Source: an uncultured Ruminococcus sp. (GTDB lineage: Bacteria > Bacillota > Clostridia > Oscillospirales > Ruminococcaceae). Taken from it: 6,840 nucleotides of DNA. The stretch covers positions 1 through 6,840 of the forward strand of contig CAMWRL010000099.1 in NCBI GenBank assembly GCA_947176685.1, written 5' to 3'. Below the pieces are notes generated by a model. It made no database searches. It saw only the letters and a program-made list of their open reading frames with translations, and was not told the DNA's origin. A program made the position numbers and the translations under genes. Below are positions 5,857 to 6,840 of this stretch, one piece after another. The stretch's first letter is position 1. The number at the start of each line of letters is the position of its first letter.

Positions 5857-6840
5857 TATTTTTTCCTCCGTTTTCGGAATAACGTTTCAAAGCCCGTCTT
5901 GTAGGCTGTACGGCTGTATAGTTGGCTATCACAAATTTCCTGCCCTCTGTCCGTGCAAGTTCCGCTACAGCTTCGTCCAAGTCCGGATGTACTGTTATTT
6001 TTTCGGGGTCATATCCGGAGCATTTTATTCTTACGGCAATGTCATATGCCCTTGTACCGGAAGTCACAACTCTTGTCACCCGTTCAAAGATACTGAAATT
6101 TATGTCCCATATCCACGAAACGTCCAGACCGTCGGCTACGTTGTCGTTAAGTACGAATAACAGTTCTTTATCGCCGTTCATTTCGTTCATTACACGGAGC
6201 GTCATATTAGCACCTACCGGATTTTTTGCAAGGTTAAGAGTGGCTTTTCTGTCACCTAACATAAAAGTCTCCATACGACCGTTATTGACAGTATACTTTG
6301 AAATAACGCTGTCGGTGATTTTCGGCTTGATGTTATAGAGTTTCGCAACACCTGCAACAGCGGTCATATTATAGATATTATATATGCTGTTGAGCTTCGG
6401 GGAATACTGATGCTTGTCCGCTGTAAAGACGGGCTTTTCAAGGTCAATATTGCTTGCCGTAATATATGGCTTATAATCGCCGAACTTACAGTTTTTACAG
6501 ATAAACTTTCCTATATGCGAATACTGATAATACTCATATTCAAGAGGCTCTCCGCAGAACGGGCAGAAACGTCCCTCAGAAGCTTCAAAGATTTTTTCAG
6601 TAGCAAATTTATAGGGTTCAGCGTGGAAGTACTTGACATTTTTGTTTTTGGGGTTGGCACGCCCTAAACGTGCAGTGTTGGGGTCATCGCCGTTGAGAAT
6701 GAGATTCCCGTCAAAAGTCTTGCAGAAGCCGTTGATTTTCTGAATAAGAGTTTCCATTTCGCCGTTGCGGTCGAGCTGGTCACGGAAGAAATTCAGGACA
6801 ACCAGAGTTTCAAGCTTCATCTGGGAGTACACAACAGGTA
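5849..6840 (-). CDS. murT: MurT, Mur-ligase-like subunit of lipid II isoglutaminyl synthase, 5' end beyond the window
   Basis: The last 330 codons of MurT are present; about 100 or more N-terminal residues, including the ATP-binding P-loop, lie right of 6840. It is the ATP-dependent partner of GatD that activates the D-Glu carboxylate of lipid II. Visible, counted from the codon at 6832: central Mur-ligase motif LNFFRDQLDRNGE (13-25), LNGDDP (46-51), a Cys4 zinc-ribbon insert C-x2-C-x18-C-x2-C (Cys90, 93, 112, 115; DNA about 6488-6565), SIYNIYNMTAVAGVA (149-163), and the C-terminal MurT domain with DVSWIWD (237-243), which holds the Asp thought to work with the GatD active site. A GTG at 6832 is in frame but is not the start: the frame stays open to the window edge and known MurT proteins are over 400 residues. 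It is the first gene of the murT-gatD operon. Confidence 0.95.
   Translation of the reverse strand, partial: PVVYSQMKLETLVVLNFFRDQLDRNGEMETLIQKINGFCKTFDGNLILNGDDPNTARLGRANPKNKNVKYFHAEPYKFATEKIFEASEGRFCPFCGEPLEYEYYQYSHIGKFICKNCKFGDYKPYITASNIDLEKPVFTADKHQYSPKLNSIYNIYNMTAVAGVAKLYNIKPKITDSVISKYTVNNGRMETFMLGDRKATLNLAKNPVGANMTLRVMNEMNGDKELLFVLNDNVADGLDVSWIWDINFSIFERVTRVVTSGTRAYDIAVRIKCSGYDPEKITVHPDLDEAVAELARTEGRKFVIANYTAVQPTRRALKRYSENGGKNNE

Noticed and set aside
6830..6832. GTG as the start of MurT
   Set aside because: It falls in the middle of the Mur-ligase domain and the frame continues open to the window edge.

Overview
The window looks like chromosomal DNA from a low-to-mid GC Gram-positive anaerobe of the Clostridia, possibly close to Ruminococcus/Oscillospiraceae. 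This rests on an amidating MurT-GatD pair, an SpoVB-like flippase, strong AGGAGG-type ribosome binding sites, and AT-rich consensus sigma-A promoters. The genus is inference. No mobile element, CRISPR array or phage gene is visible.

Layout, left to right. Positions 1-52 hold the 5' two-thirds of a tRNA-Val (anticodon UAC) on the minus strand. It is driven by a perfect TTGACA-17-TATAAT promoter (91-119) with an A/T-tract UP-like element behind it (120-152). Next, on the minus strand, is a divergent EF-G-like translational GTPase (212-2272) with its own promoter just downstream of the preceding gene. A 14-TM-type oligosaccharide/lipid flippase of the MATE/SpoVB group (2382-3920, minus) follows. 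The 197-bp gap 3921-4117 separates the flippase from a plus-strand gene and is the most information-rich non-coding stretch. It contains a Shine-Dalgarno-sequestering hairpin for the flippase, a cobalamin-riboswitch-like core on the plus strand, a CCGG-ended inverted repeat with TGACAA direct repeats, and overlapping divergent promoter elements. The plus-strand gene (4118-5080) encodes an XRE-type regulator fused to a duplicated membrane domain. A bidirectional terminator (5085-5111) lies between it and the convergent murT-gatD operon (minus, 5113 to beyond 6840), whose first gene is cut by the window edge.

Functionally, MurT-GatD amidates the D-Glu of lipid II to D-isoglutamine. The flippase is of a superfamily that moves polyprenyl-linked cell-wall or polysaccharide precursors, so part of the window has an envelope theme. 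The EF-G paralogue and tRNA-Val belong to translation. The genes are mostly separate transcription units apart from murT-gatD. I found no clearly new system; the leader region 3921-4117 is the place most worth a second look.
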